Translations under genes and position numbers: made by a program
Part shown: in pieces, positions 55,571 to 64,000 of the stretch
Layout: every line of letters starts with the position of its first letter
How positions within the stretch are numbered: position 1 is the first letter of the stretch
Assembly (NCBI RefSeq): GCF_030445035.2
Contig: NC_080685.1
Coordinates: 110,720,432-110,784,431, forward strand
DNA: 64,000 nucleotides
Direction: 5' to 3'
DNA from: Dasypus novemcinctus
Taxonomy: Eukaryota > Chordata > Mammalia > Cingulata > Dasypodidae
The notes under the pieces: generated by a model
What the model saw: only the letters and a program-made list of their open reading frames with translations
Told to the model about the DNA's origin: nothing
Databases searched by the model: none

Positions 55571-57011
55571 GGGGGCCCGCAGGCCCCACGTGGCCTGGCA
55601 GTCACAGGCCCAGCGGCCACCGCAGCCGCGTCCGCACTGCCGGGACTGCCCTCCAGCTCCAGGAAACCCGCCGCCTCCCAACGCCTGGGAAACGTGTGCT
55701 CCCGAAAGTGGAACTTTGGGGCGAGAAAAGGTGCCGAGTGGAGACCAGTGGGCAGCGCCGGTCTGCCGAGGTCTGGACCAGTGGTCCCTCACCTCGGTTC
55801 CCACGGAGAAGTCTTCTGCGCCCTCCAAAGAGTTCAGGACGCAGCCAGCCAGCGTGTACAGCCAGAACAGGGACAGCAGTGAGCTGCTGGGGTCGCTGGC
55901 CAGCCACAGCTCCCCGTCCTCAGGCTCCAGCGAGGAGACGCAGAGCCAGCACAGCCACATCTTCAGGAACCAGCTGGCGGAGGCGGTGATCTCCTCCAGG
56001 GACCAGAAGATCGTGGACCTGGTGCTGGCACGGCTCAGGAAGGCCCAGAGGATGCGGGAGCTGCAGCAGCAGGCGGTGGAGGCCTGGGAGGAGCTGAAGC
56101 GCTCCGACCGGAAGGTGCAGATGATCTTGGAGAGGGAGCGCTGGCTGCTCCTGCAGCAGAGCCAGGTGCAGTGGCAGCTGGAGCAGGAGCAGCGCCGGCA
56201 GCCCGGCCAGCTGAAGGCCGGGATGCAGAAGGAGAGCCGGTGGAGGAGGCAGTGGGAGGAGCAGGAAAACCAGGGCCGGGAGAAACCGGAGCGGGCCCAG
56301 GCGCAGCACCCGAAGCAGCGCCAGGCGCAGCAACCCAGGGAGCAGGAGCGGACGCTGCGGGGCCCACAGGAGCAGGCCAGCCTGCAGCCGCAGAAGAGCT
56401 TGGAGCAGGCCTGCCGCGAGGCGCACCTGCACACCACGGCCGGCGGGAGGAAGGCCCAGGAGTCCAGCCTTACGTCCCTGGTCAATCACCAGGCCCGGAA
56501 GGTCCTCATGGAGTGCCAGGCCAAGGCCGAGGAGCTCCTCAGGAAACTGTCCCAGGAGCAGAGGATGCAGCAGTCCCCCGAGACTCCCAAGTGCCTGCTG
56601 AAGGAGCGTCACCGAGAGCTGAGGGACAGGGCCCCGAAGGCGGAGGTACGGTGGCGGGCGGGAGAGTCCGAGGAGCAGCGGAAGGCGCACAAAAGGCTGC
56701 CGATGGAGCTGGCCGACCAGGAGACCCAGCAGGCCAGGGGGACCGTGCCCAAGAATCTCCGGGACAGGGTGCAGCACGCGCGCGACCTCAGCCTCCTACG
56801 GGAGAAGAGCCAGCACGTCCTGAAGCTGAAGGCCGAGAAGGAGGACAAGTGCCACATCGAGGGCATCAAGGAAGCCGTCAGGAAGAAGGAGCAGAGGAGG
56901 AACCGGCTCTCCCGAGAGACAGAGGCGGCCCTCGAGGAGTGCCGAAAGATCTCCAGGGCCTCCCTGCAGGCGAGAGACAGAGCAAGGGCCCTCCAAGCCC
57001 GCTCCCTTTGA
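55158..57011 (+). CDS. CCDC185: CCDC185, single-exon coiled-coil protein, intact
   Basis: The product is coiled-coil domain-containing protein 185 (617 aa; the human protein is about the same length). Its function is poorly known; expression is reported mainly in testis. Matches to the human protein, as I remember it, include the start MAGLGRFS, a SRSLTDVARRP-like segment near residue 102, the block beginning VISSRDQKIV at 277 and running through KAQRMRELQQQA and WEELKRSDRKVQM, NHQARKVLMECQAKAEELL at about 443-461, and LKLKAEKEDKCHIEGIKEA at about 556. The N-terminal 200 residues are basic, low-complexity and Pro/Arg-rich. From about 277 to the end it is Gln/Glu/Arg-rich and predicted coiled coil. 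The ATG at 55158 has A at -3 and G at +4. An in-frame ATG at 55023 would add 45 Pro-rich residues and is less likely. A 12-residue tandem repeat lies at residues 32-76. I believe it is related to CCDC177. Confidence 0.93.
   Translation: MAGLGRFSPPPDLAPWERAAAPRERVASARRAEPGSRAEPGGWAEPGSRAEPGGWAEPGSRAEPGGWAEPGSRAEPALSAWARAPAAAWGAPRAWTPQESRSLTDVARRPPPRARKPRSRARRPEGAWGEAESQAPQRGARRPHVAWQSQAQRPPQPRPHCRDCPPAPGNPPPPNAWETCAPESGTLGREKVPSGDQWAAPVCRGLDQWSLTSVPTEKSSAPSKEFRTQPASVYSQNRDSSELLGSLASHSSPSSGSSEETQSQHSHIFRNQLAEAVISSRDQKIVDLVLARLRKAQRMRELQQQAVEAWEELKRSDRKVQMILERERWLLLQQSQVQWQLEQEQRRQPGQLKAGMQKESRWRRQWEEQENQGREKPERAQAQHPKQRQAQQPREQERTLRGPQEQASLQPQKSLEQACREAHLHTTAGGRKAQESSLTSLVNHQARKVLMECQAKAEELLRKLSQEQRMQQSPETPKCLLKERHRELRDRAPKAEVRWRAGESEEQRKAHKRLPMELADQETQQARGTVPKNLRDRVQHARDLSLLREKSQHVLKLKAEKEDKCHIEGIKEAVRKKEQRRNRLSRETEAALEECRKISRASLQARDRARALQARSL
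55251..55384 (+). repeat. CCDC185: 36-bp coding minisatellite in CCDC185
   Basis: Three full 36-bp units (55251-55286, 55287-55322, 55323-55358) and most of a fourth encode AEPGSRAEPGGW three times plus a partial copy. The units are almost identical at DNA level, differing by a single base in unit 2 (gccgag to gcggag). Each unit is itself an approximate 18-bp dimer (AEPGSR / AEPGGW). The length is a multiple of three, so copy changes keep the frame. Confidence 0.93.
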
Positions 57012-57372
57012 CCCCCAGCTCTGGGTCTGTCCGCAGAGAGGGAGCTCCTGAGCCCGAGGGCAAGTGGCCTTCTGCCCCTGTGACCCGAGAGAGATGGAGG
57101 TGTGATTCGTTTTATAATCTGATTATCACTGAGCATTGATTTTAAAAAGTATATAAAGTAGCTGCAGTTTCCTCTCACGAACTGGTTTATTGATTCACTC
57201 GGATAGTTTAGAGAATTGGAATAGAAATTGGGAACTTTAAGGTAATGACTTAGCTTTATACATTTTTATTTGAATAGAAAACACTCATTCCACTAAACTA
57301 AACACACAACAGGCATATCTTGGAGGAACAGAGAAAAATCTACTTTAGGGCATATAGTTTATGTCATGTCTT

Positions 57373-57378
57373 AATAAA
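57373..57378 (+). terminator. Candidate polyadenylation signal for CCDC185
   Basis: AATAAA lies 362 bases after the stop codon and is the first canonical signal I see on the plus strand. No transcript data support its use. Confidence 0.35.
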
Positions 57379-58404
57379 TCATCCTGTCACAGAACTTATC
57401 AGAGGGTTAGGTGGGAAGTATCAGTCCATAAGTAATCTCCAAGAAAAAAAAGAAGAGGGCGCGCTGGTGGTCTGTGACCAAGTAGATTCGAGAACCCTGC
57501 GTACTGTGTCCCTCTTGGGAGTTCAGAGTGCACATTAACATTTTAAAGGCGCTGAAAAGACTTACAGTAAAGAAATTTATGTCTTTAACCAAGTGTTTTT
57601 CACAAACAATGGGACCCTTTTCTCTCAGATCATTCCAAGGAATTGGTGTTCCGCAGCACATGGTTGGAAAAGGTCCCTGCCAGATTGTGGACTTCACAGG
57701 CCTCCCCTCGCGTACTAAGGCGAAATGTTTAATATCAGCAACTGCTTTGCTGCCCCACCAAAGCCATGCTATCCAAGAGCTTCCTGGAACCCATTTGGTC
57801 TTTTTTTTTTTTTTAATTTGGCAAGTCCTGGCCAATTTATGGAACAAAGTTCTATTGGAATTTCTCTTCCCCTCTATTTCTCCTCTGACTCTTTGGAAGT
57901 AGGCGTGTGATGTCATTCTGTCTACCCACATTGTGTCTAATTAACCTGACGAGGCCCTGAATGGGTGACTCAGCATAACTCAGTAACGTGACGTCTTTAA
58001 AATAAGAAGCCGAAAGCTAAGTAGTTACCACATCTCAGAGTCTATAAAAAAATTCTAAATGTTTTCTTTAAAGAGCTCCTAATGTTACATTTGTCTTAAG
58101 AAAGAGAGAGCAAATAAGCACCATTGGAAAACCTCTCTTATTGGTGTTTTAAAAATGAAGTTAAAGATTCCCTGGCAAGGAATTTTATGCGGAGGCCAAT
58201 GTGAGGTCCACTTTCTCATCTTCCCTCTCCTCGCCCTGCTCAGCTCCTCGGGGGGCCGACTTGGGCCCTCACTCCTTTCCTTAAAGCCATCCTGAAAGCC
58301 CACTGTTCTCGGAGTAAAGACTCGCACATCTTGCCGCAATTTCCCGTCTTCTATCTTCTCTTTGCCCACATTAAATCTTTGTTCTCAACAAATGCCATGC
58401 ACTT
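57379..58404. other. Intergenic sequence
   Basis: A T-run lies at 57801-57815. No gene or confident repeat recognised. Confidence 0.3.
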
Positions 58405-58640
58405 AAGATATTTTGGACAGACCTAGGTGTGAATTCTAATTCTTCCTCTTATGACAAGTGTGTGACTTTGGGGAAGTCACCTCTCAAGAGCCTCAGTTCC
58501 TCATCTGTAAAATAGAATAATAATACATACTAAAGGGATGTTAGGAGAGGTGATTAAATAAAATAATCCATGTAAAGTGTTTGGCATAATGCCCAGGGCC
58601 TAGTACATATCCTGTAATTAACTGTTATATAATTATTTCT
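58405..58640 (+). repeat. MIR SINE, well preserved
   Basis: Features: cctaggtgtgaattctaatt, gtgtgactttggggaagtca, cctcagttcctcatctgtaa, aatagaataataatacatac, ggatgttaggagaggtgatt, gtgtttggcataatgcccag. Confidence 0.92.
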
Positions 58641-59214
58641 TAATAATACTGAACTTGTATTCAGTATTTGTCAGTTGTGTTTTCCCTACCTTGGTGGCTT
58701 CTTTCCAACTGCCTTCTCGCTATATATACAAGTCTGATGTTTCTGTCTTTCTCGAAAACTGGGACCACCCTGGTTGGTCCTATCTTGACATCACCCTTCT
58801 CTCAAAATCTACATGATTTGTTGAGCATTTAGCAGCTGCAGCTTTGCATGGCATATCCTCTTTGCATCCACAACTTGGCTCCCCAACTAGACTGTGTGCT
58901 ACTTGAGGCCAGACATTGTCTTAGACTTCTTGCATGCCCATACTTAAGGTGGTGGTCAGATGGAAAGCTATCAAGCAGGGTGCTTCAACCCCTTTGTTCT
59001 GACCTCGTATCCATATCCCATTGATCTGACCTACTGGCGTTCTTTGCTGCAAGAAATAGACTTTAATTCTTTTATCCAGTTCTTTGTAATAATTGATAGA
59101 AAATGGAGTAGAGATATTTTCCCTGTTCCTACCCCATGTACAACTAAAACCTCTGAACATTTGATATAAAAGAAATAGAAGGAAACTCTGACAGGTGGAG
59201 AGACAACAGACTAG
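58641..59214. other. Intergenic sequence
   Basis: No gene. 58780-58920 may include another diverged L2 end (gccagacattgtcttagact). Confidence 0.3.
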
Positions 59215-59837
59215 CTCAGGAAGTCAGGGTACAAGGTGAGTTTCCTGGGTTTTCTTTTTGTCTCATATATTCCAGGTCTGTAGCAGAAGTCGCCAGCAAT
59301 CTGAAAATATCAATGGGCACAGATAAAAGTCCCAACAAAATCCTGTACTTTCTAGCCAAAGGACCAGGAAAGGAGCACTCTAACAAGGCAGAAAACAATA
59401 ACACTCTACTCCAGCCAAGCACCACAGATAAACCAGTAGCCCACCCCTACCCAGCCAGCAAAGGCTCGGGGCGGAGGCTAGACTTCTTTCTACCTTTCCC
59501 TAGGTGTAACCAGGGGCCTGCCCTTCACTCCCATTTCCACCCCTCTGCCAGAGTGGTGGTATAGAGAGCTGAATTAGGAGGCAGGACTTTGATCCCCGCT
59601 GCCCTCCCCTCTCTGCAGTGTCAGTAGGTACCACTCGGGCAGCAGTTATGTGGCACTTGTAACCCTAACAGCCTGGGTATCCAGTGGGGGCCTAGTGGAG
59701 AACCAGAATTCTCACCTCCACCCAGAAATAACACCTCAGCTATCAATGGAGGCCAAGGGTAGAATTGAACTCTTCTCAAACTGATAGTAACAAGGTGGCT
59801 TTCTTCCTTCCCCTGATAATGTCAAAAGAAGTCAGCT
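59215..59837 (+). mobile_element. Ancient L1 5' UTR
   Basis: The features aggtgtaaccaggggcctgc, cagagtggtggtatagagag, gaggcaggactttgatcccc, tctgcagtgtcagtaggtac, cactcgggcagcagttatgt, gtgggggcctagtggagaac match the 5' UTR of old (L1M-group) LINE-1 as I remember it. It is collinear with the L1 that continues at 60232. Confidence 0.65.
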
Positions 59838-60231
59838 AGGGAAGCGGATTTGGCCCAACTGCTAGGGCATCCACCTACCACACGGGAAGTCCAAGGTTCA
59901 AACCCAGGGCCTCCTAACCCATGTGGAGCTGGCCCATGTGCAATGCTGATACACATGTGGAGTGCCCTGCCACGCAGGGGTGTCCCCCATGTAGGGGAGC
60001 CCCACACGCAAGGAGAGTGCCCTGTAAGGAGAGCCACCCAGCATGAAAAAAGTGCATGGCACTGCACACACACGGAGAGCTGACACAGCAAGATGACACA
60101 ACAAAATGAGACACAGATTCTGGGTGCCACTAACAAGAATACAAATGGACACAGAAGAACACACAGGGAATGGACACAGAGCAGACAACTGGGGGGGGAG
60201 AGAAATTTTTAAAAATTTAATTAAAAAAAAA
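59838..60231 (+). mobile_element. DAS-SINE, full-length, inside the L1
   Basis: Complete head (gggaagcggatttggcccaa, then ggttcaaacccag), complete central body (cacgcaggggtgtccc, cacacgcaaggagagtgccc, gatgacacaaca) and A-rich tail. It splits the L1 5' UTR. I could not find an exact target-site duplication. Confidence 0.94.
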
Positions 60232-61478
60232 GAATACACCTAAAGCAAGTTTACATAAAATCCAGCATCTCATAATACTCAAGATATCCATGTTTCAAAT
60301 GAAAATCACTCACTTTACTAGGAAGATCTCAAACTGAGTGAAAATAAAGACAATCAATAGATGCCACTACTGAGATGTCATAAATACTAGAATTACCTGG
60401 AAAAAGGTTTTTAAGACATAATGTTTAAAAACACTCTAATGAGCAATTACAAATACACTTGCAACAAATGAAAAAGTGAAAAAAGGTATTGGCGAATAAA
60501 GGCTCAGCAAAGAAATGAAAGATAGAAAGAACTAAATGCAAATTTTGAACTGAAAACATAATAACTGCTAAGGCTTTGTGGGTGGGCTCAACAGCAGAAT
60601 GGAGGGGATAGAAGAAAGTGAATTGGAAGATGGAACAATAGAAATTATCCAATTTGAACAATGGAGACAGAAGAGAAATAAAAGATGAGAGAGCCTCAGA
60701 AACCTATTGCACTATAACAAAAGATCTAACATTCACATCATCAGAGTCCTAAAAGGAAAGGAGAAAGAGGGTAGAGTTTAAAAAGTCCTCAAAGAAATGT
60801 TAGCTGCAAAGTTCCCAAATGTTGCAGGACAGAAATCTATGATTCAAGAAGCTGAGCAAATCCTACACAGGAAAAATGCAAATGAATCCACTCCAAGACA
60901 TATTATAATTATCGTCAGAAAACTAAAGACACGTTAAAAAATTTTAAAGTAGCCAGAGAAAAATGACACCTTACATATAGGGAAAAAAACAATGAGGATG
61001 ACAATAGAGTCCTCATCAGAAACCATGGTCAGAGGAAGTGGCACAATATTTTTCAAGTGCTGAAAGTAAAGAACTATTAACCCAGGATCTTATACCAGGC
61101 AAAAATATCCTTCAGGAATGAAGGGGAATCAAGACCTCAGATTGTCAGCAGTGGTCCTCCTCTAAAAGAATGGCTAAAGGAAGTTCTCTAAACAGAAAGG
61201 AAATGACAAAAGAGGAATCTTGGAACATCGGGAAGAAAAAAAACATAAGCAAAAATATGGCTAAATGCAATAGGCTTCCCTTCTTCAGTTTTCTAAATTA
61301 TGTTCAATGAGTGAAGCAAAAATTATAACATTGCCTGATGTGGTTCTAAATGTATGTGGAGGAAATATGTAAAGCAATCATATTAAAAACTGAAGAAAGT
61401 AAGGGGACATAAAAGAAGGTAAAGTTTCTATATTTCACTAAAACTGGTAAAATCACATCAATAGGCCAAGATAAGTTT

Positions 61479-61521
<43 letters not shown>

Positions 61522-62045
61522 TAATACCTAGAGCAACCACTGAAAAAAAGCTATTCAAAGAGATATGACCAAAAACTCTATTGTTAAATCCGAGTGGAAT
61601 TCTAAAAAATTATTGAAGTTACCAGAGGAAAGCAGGAGAAAGTAAACAGAAAAATGGAAAATAGAAGACAATAAAATGGCAGACTAACATATCAAATTAC
61701 AATGAATATAAATGGTCTAAACATACCAATTAAAAGACAGAGATTGACAGAATGAATTATAAAAATATTGCCCAACTCTGTACCATCTATAAGAAAGTCA
61801 CTTCAAATTTAACAATATATGTAAGTTGAAAGTAAAAGGATGGAAAAGGGTATATTGTGCAAACTTTAAATAAAGGAAAGCAAGAGTGACTATGCTAGTA
61901 TCAGATAAAGAATACTTCAGAGCAAAGAAAAGTAACCTGAGACAAAGATACTACATAACGATTAAAGGGTCAATCTACATGAATACATAGTAGTCTTAAA
62001 AGTGTGTGCACAAAAGAGATGCAAAATATGTGAAGCAAAATCTGA
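60232..62045 (+). mobile_element. Ancient L1: ORF1 region to start of ORF2
   Basis: Collinear L1M features: aaatgaaaatcactcacttt, gggctcaacagcagaatgga, ctataacaaaagatctaaca, gtcagaaaactaaagacacg, agagaaaaatgacaccttac, gcacaatatttttcaagtgc, tccttcaggaatgaagggga, then (from about 61700) ORF2 endonuclease-region words aatggtctaaacataccaat, aaagtaaaaggatggaaaag, agggtcaatctacatgaata. Frames are broken throughout. Confidence 0.8.
61482..61519. repeat. (TA)n microsatellite
   Basis: A run of at least 15 TA dinucleotides follows catacatacat. It is long enough to be variable in length. Confidence 0.92.
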
Positions 62046-62443
62046 CGCCCAGTGGTTATGGTGTCTGTCTACCACATGGGAGGTCCGCGGTTCAAACCTC
62101 GGGCCTCCTTGACCCGTGTGGAGCTGGCCCATGCGCGCTGCTGATGTGCACAAGGAGTGCTGTGCCACGCAGGGGTGTCCTCCGTGTAGAGGAGACCCAC
62201 GCGCAAGGAGTGCGCCCCGTAAGGAGAGCTGCCCAGCGTGAAAGAAAGTGCAGCCTGCCCAGGAACGGCACTGGACACATGGAGAACAAGATGACTAAAC
62301 AAAAAGAAACACAGATCCCCATGCTGCTGACAACAACAGAAGTAGACAAAGAAGACACAGCAAATAGACACAGGGAACAGACAACTGGAGCGGGGGGGGG
62401 GGGGGGGGGGAGAGAAATAAATAAATAAATAAATCTTTTTTTA
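62046..62443 (+). mobile_element. DAS-SINE inside L1 ORF2
   Basis: The element starts within the head (cgcccagtggttatggtgtc), so the first ~14 bases of the usual gggaagcgg start are absent. The body is complete, and the 3' end has a G-run (about 62392-62411) and (taaa)n (62415-62434). A 9-bp direct repeat, aaaatctga, flanks it at 62037-62045 and 62444-62452. Confidence 0.94.
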
Positions 62444-62491
62444 AAAATCTGATAGACAATTGACAATTATAGCTGGAGATTTCAACGTTCC
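62444..62491 (+). mobile_element. L1 ORF2 fragment between SINE and LTR
   Basis: The segment tagacaattgacaattatag ctggagatttcaac matches L1 ORF2. It is a short link that shows the L1 is continuous across both insertions. Confidence 0.75.
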
Positions 62492-63449
62492 TGTGATAGT
62501 TTGAGATTATCCCCAAAATGAAAAAGATTATTTTGTAAACTGGTCTGTACCTCTGCGTGTGAAGCCCTTTGATTGTATTAAATTTGGTGAGGGGCCTCTC
62601 TTTAAGTTTACGTGATAAAATCAAATTAGGGGAGAGGGAAAAGCAGGTGTAACACAGGGGCATTTTCAAGCCTTGAGAATTGTCCTGAATGACATTACAA
62701 TGACAGATACAGGCCAGTATATATCTTGCCATAACCTACAGCATTGAGCGGGAGAGAGTGTAAACTACTATGTAAACTATAATCCATGCTTAGTGGCAAT
62801 GCTCCAAAATGTGTTTATCAATTGCAATGAATGTACCACACTAATGAAAGATGTTGATAATGTGGGAAAATATGGGAGGTGTGGGGAGCGGGGCATAAGG
62901 AAAACCCCTTTATATTCTCTGTAACATTTATGTAATCTAAGTATCTTTCTAAAAATTAAAATAATGAAAAGACCAAAAAAAATCAATTTAGGGCTTCTGA
63001 TTGGGCTACCTCAGTAATGTGTAGCTTGGGTTGAGTTTGTACTCCCTTTGGCCTATATAAACAGACACTGAAGAAGACACACAGAAGAAGATACTGGAAG
63101 AGGGAGCACTCCATAGATGCCAGAGGAGAGAATGTTGTTATGTGACAGAAAGGAGAAGGCTCAAACAGCTAAAGCCTGGGGAGAGAGTCACCTGATAGTT
63201 TGCAGCTGAAGAGAACAGAGCAGCTGAGCAGCTGAGAAGGCCTGGAAAGAAGCCCTATTCTGGAGACCAGGCAGAGCTCGCCCGCCATCTTGCTTCAACA
63301 CGTGGCAACTGACTTTGGTGAGAAAGCAACCTTGAGTTGGACTCCTTTGGGCCTTGTAACTGTAAGCTTTTACCCCAAATAAATACCCTTTATAAAAGCC
63401 AACAGATTTCTGGTACTTTGCATCAGCACCCTTTTGACTGACTAATATA
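62492..63449 (+). mobile_element. LTR inserted in L1, itself interrupted
   Basis: The element runs from TG (tgtgatagtttgagattatc) to a diverged end (ttttgactgactaatata), about 595 bp once the inserted fragment and its duplication are removed. A TATA-like ggcctatataaac near 63050 and an aataaa at 63380-63385 near the end fit an LTR. The flanks gttcc and atccc may be a diverged 5-bp duplication. It is non-coding and resembles a MaLR-type LTR. Confidence 0.65.
62632..62978 (+). mobile_element. L1-3'-type retroposon, copy F, inside the LTR
   Basis: The shortest copy, collinear with the 3' half of the family (ggggcattttcaagccttga, gaattgtcctgaatgacatt, gagtgtaaactactatgtaa, aaacccctttatattctctg). 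The flanks aaaatcaaattaggg (62617-62631) and aaaatcaatttaggg (62979-62993) match at 14 of 15 positions. Confidence 0.85.
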
Positions 63450-64000
63450 ATCCCTCTCACAACAACAGACAGAACAATTAGACAGAAAATCATTACATGC
63501 TTTTCAAGTATACATAGATGATATACCAAAATAGACCATATACTGGGCCATAAAACTAACCTCAACAAATTTAAAAGAATTAAAATCATACGTAGTGGAG
63601 TCATTTACAAATCAATAATAAAGAAAACAGGAAGACCTGCAGACCCTTGGCCACTAAGCCATGCTTTTCTAAATAATCCCTGAGTCAAAGTGGAAGTTGC
63701 CATAGAAATAAAAAAATACATTGAACTGAATGAAAATGAAAACAAAGTATATTTGTGGGACATAGTTAAAGCAGTGCTGAGAGGAATACTTACAGCATTA
63801 AATGCATACTGTAGAAAAAAGGGAGAGTTTTAAATCAGTAATTTAAATGTCCAACTCAAGAACCTGGTAAAAGAGCAAAATAAATCCAAAGAAAGTAGAA
63901 GAAAATAATAAAGAGCAGAAATCAAAGATATTGTAAACAGAAAAACAGTAGAGAACAATGAAACAAAGTGTTGGTTCTTTGAACAGATCGATAAAAATAG
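63450..64000 (+). mobile_element. Ancient L1 ORF2, N-terminal half, runs off the window
   Basis: Resumes the L1: ccctctcacaacaacagaca, aatagaccatatactgggcc, attgaactgaatgaaaatga, gttaaagcagtgctgagagg, gcattaaatgcatactgtag, gtgttggttctttgaacaga. The frame is broken, so no active LINE protein is encoded. Confidence 0.85.

Noticed and set aside
55109-57139. Antisense and alternative-frame open frames over CCDC185 (55109-56485 minus, 55920-56777 minus, 56171-57139 plus)
   Set aside because: They are shadows of the real CCDC185 frame in GC-rich, stop-poor DNA and have no recognisable domain.
2403-62443. tRNA-like A- and B-boxes in the DAS elements as possible tRNA genes
   Set aside because: Each is followed by the SINE body or an A-tail, and several carry target-site duplications. 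They are retroposed copies and not functional tRNA genes.
3080-64000. Intact LINE or retroviral genes
   Set aside because: All L1 and LTR-associated sequences seen are broken by stops, insertions or truncation, and no intact protein frame was found.

Overview
The window is mammalian nuclear DNA, almost certainly from an armadillo (Dasypus or a close xenarthran). The evidence is nine clear copies of tRNA-derived SINEs of the armadillo DAS type, plus many copies of a lineage-specific LINE-1 3'-end retroposon. These sit on an older placental layer of MIR, L2, MER5, MER20 and MaLR-like LTRs. There are no Alu or B1 elements, and the spacing and gene structure are vertebrate.

Only two genes can be supported. 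The first coding exon of SUSD4 lies on the minus strand at 34281-34419. It encodes the N-terminus and signal peptide and ends in a clean splice donor. It sits at one edge of a strong CpG island (about 34480-36010) that also holds a likely non-coding first exon and the promoter. The second gene is CCDC185, an intact single-exon plus-strand gene at 55158-57011 (617 aa) with its own CpG island. The two are divergently arranged about 20 kb apart. As I remember the human map, this matches 1q41, where SUSD4 (minus) lies beside CCDC185 (plus), so the window is the orthologous segment.

Layout: 1-34280 is most likely SUSD4 intron sequence, with a minisatellite near 1.2 kb, GC-rich patches near 8.3-8.7 kb and 21.4-21.8 kb, and scattered repeats. 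From 34.3 to 36 kb is the SUSD4 5' end. From 36 to 54.8 kb is the intergenic interval, rich in nested transposons: an LTR inside an L1 at 40.9-42.1 kb, and two LINE-mobilised retroposons inside an LTR-like element at 49.8-52 kb. CCDC185 follows at 55-57 kb. The right end (59.2-64 kb) is one ancient L1 read from its 5' UTR into ORF2 and broken by two DAS-SINEs and an LTR. That LTR itself carries a further L1 3' fragment.

The two genes are not known to act together. SUSD4 is a sushi-domain membrane protein linked to complement regulation and synaptic receptor turnover. CCDC185 is a poorly characterised coiled-coil protein. I found no new multi-gene system. The most unusual signals are a 36-bp coding tandem repeat in CCDC185, two out-of-frame upstream ATGs just before the SUSD4 start, and the target-site duplications that resolve the nested retroposon insertions. 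Repeat family names come from memory of consensus sequences and were not checked with RepeatMasker.
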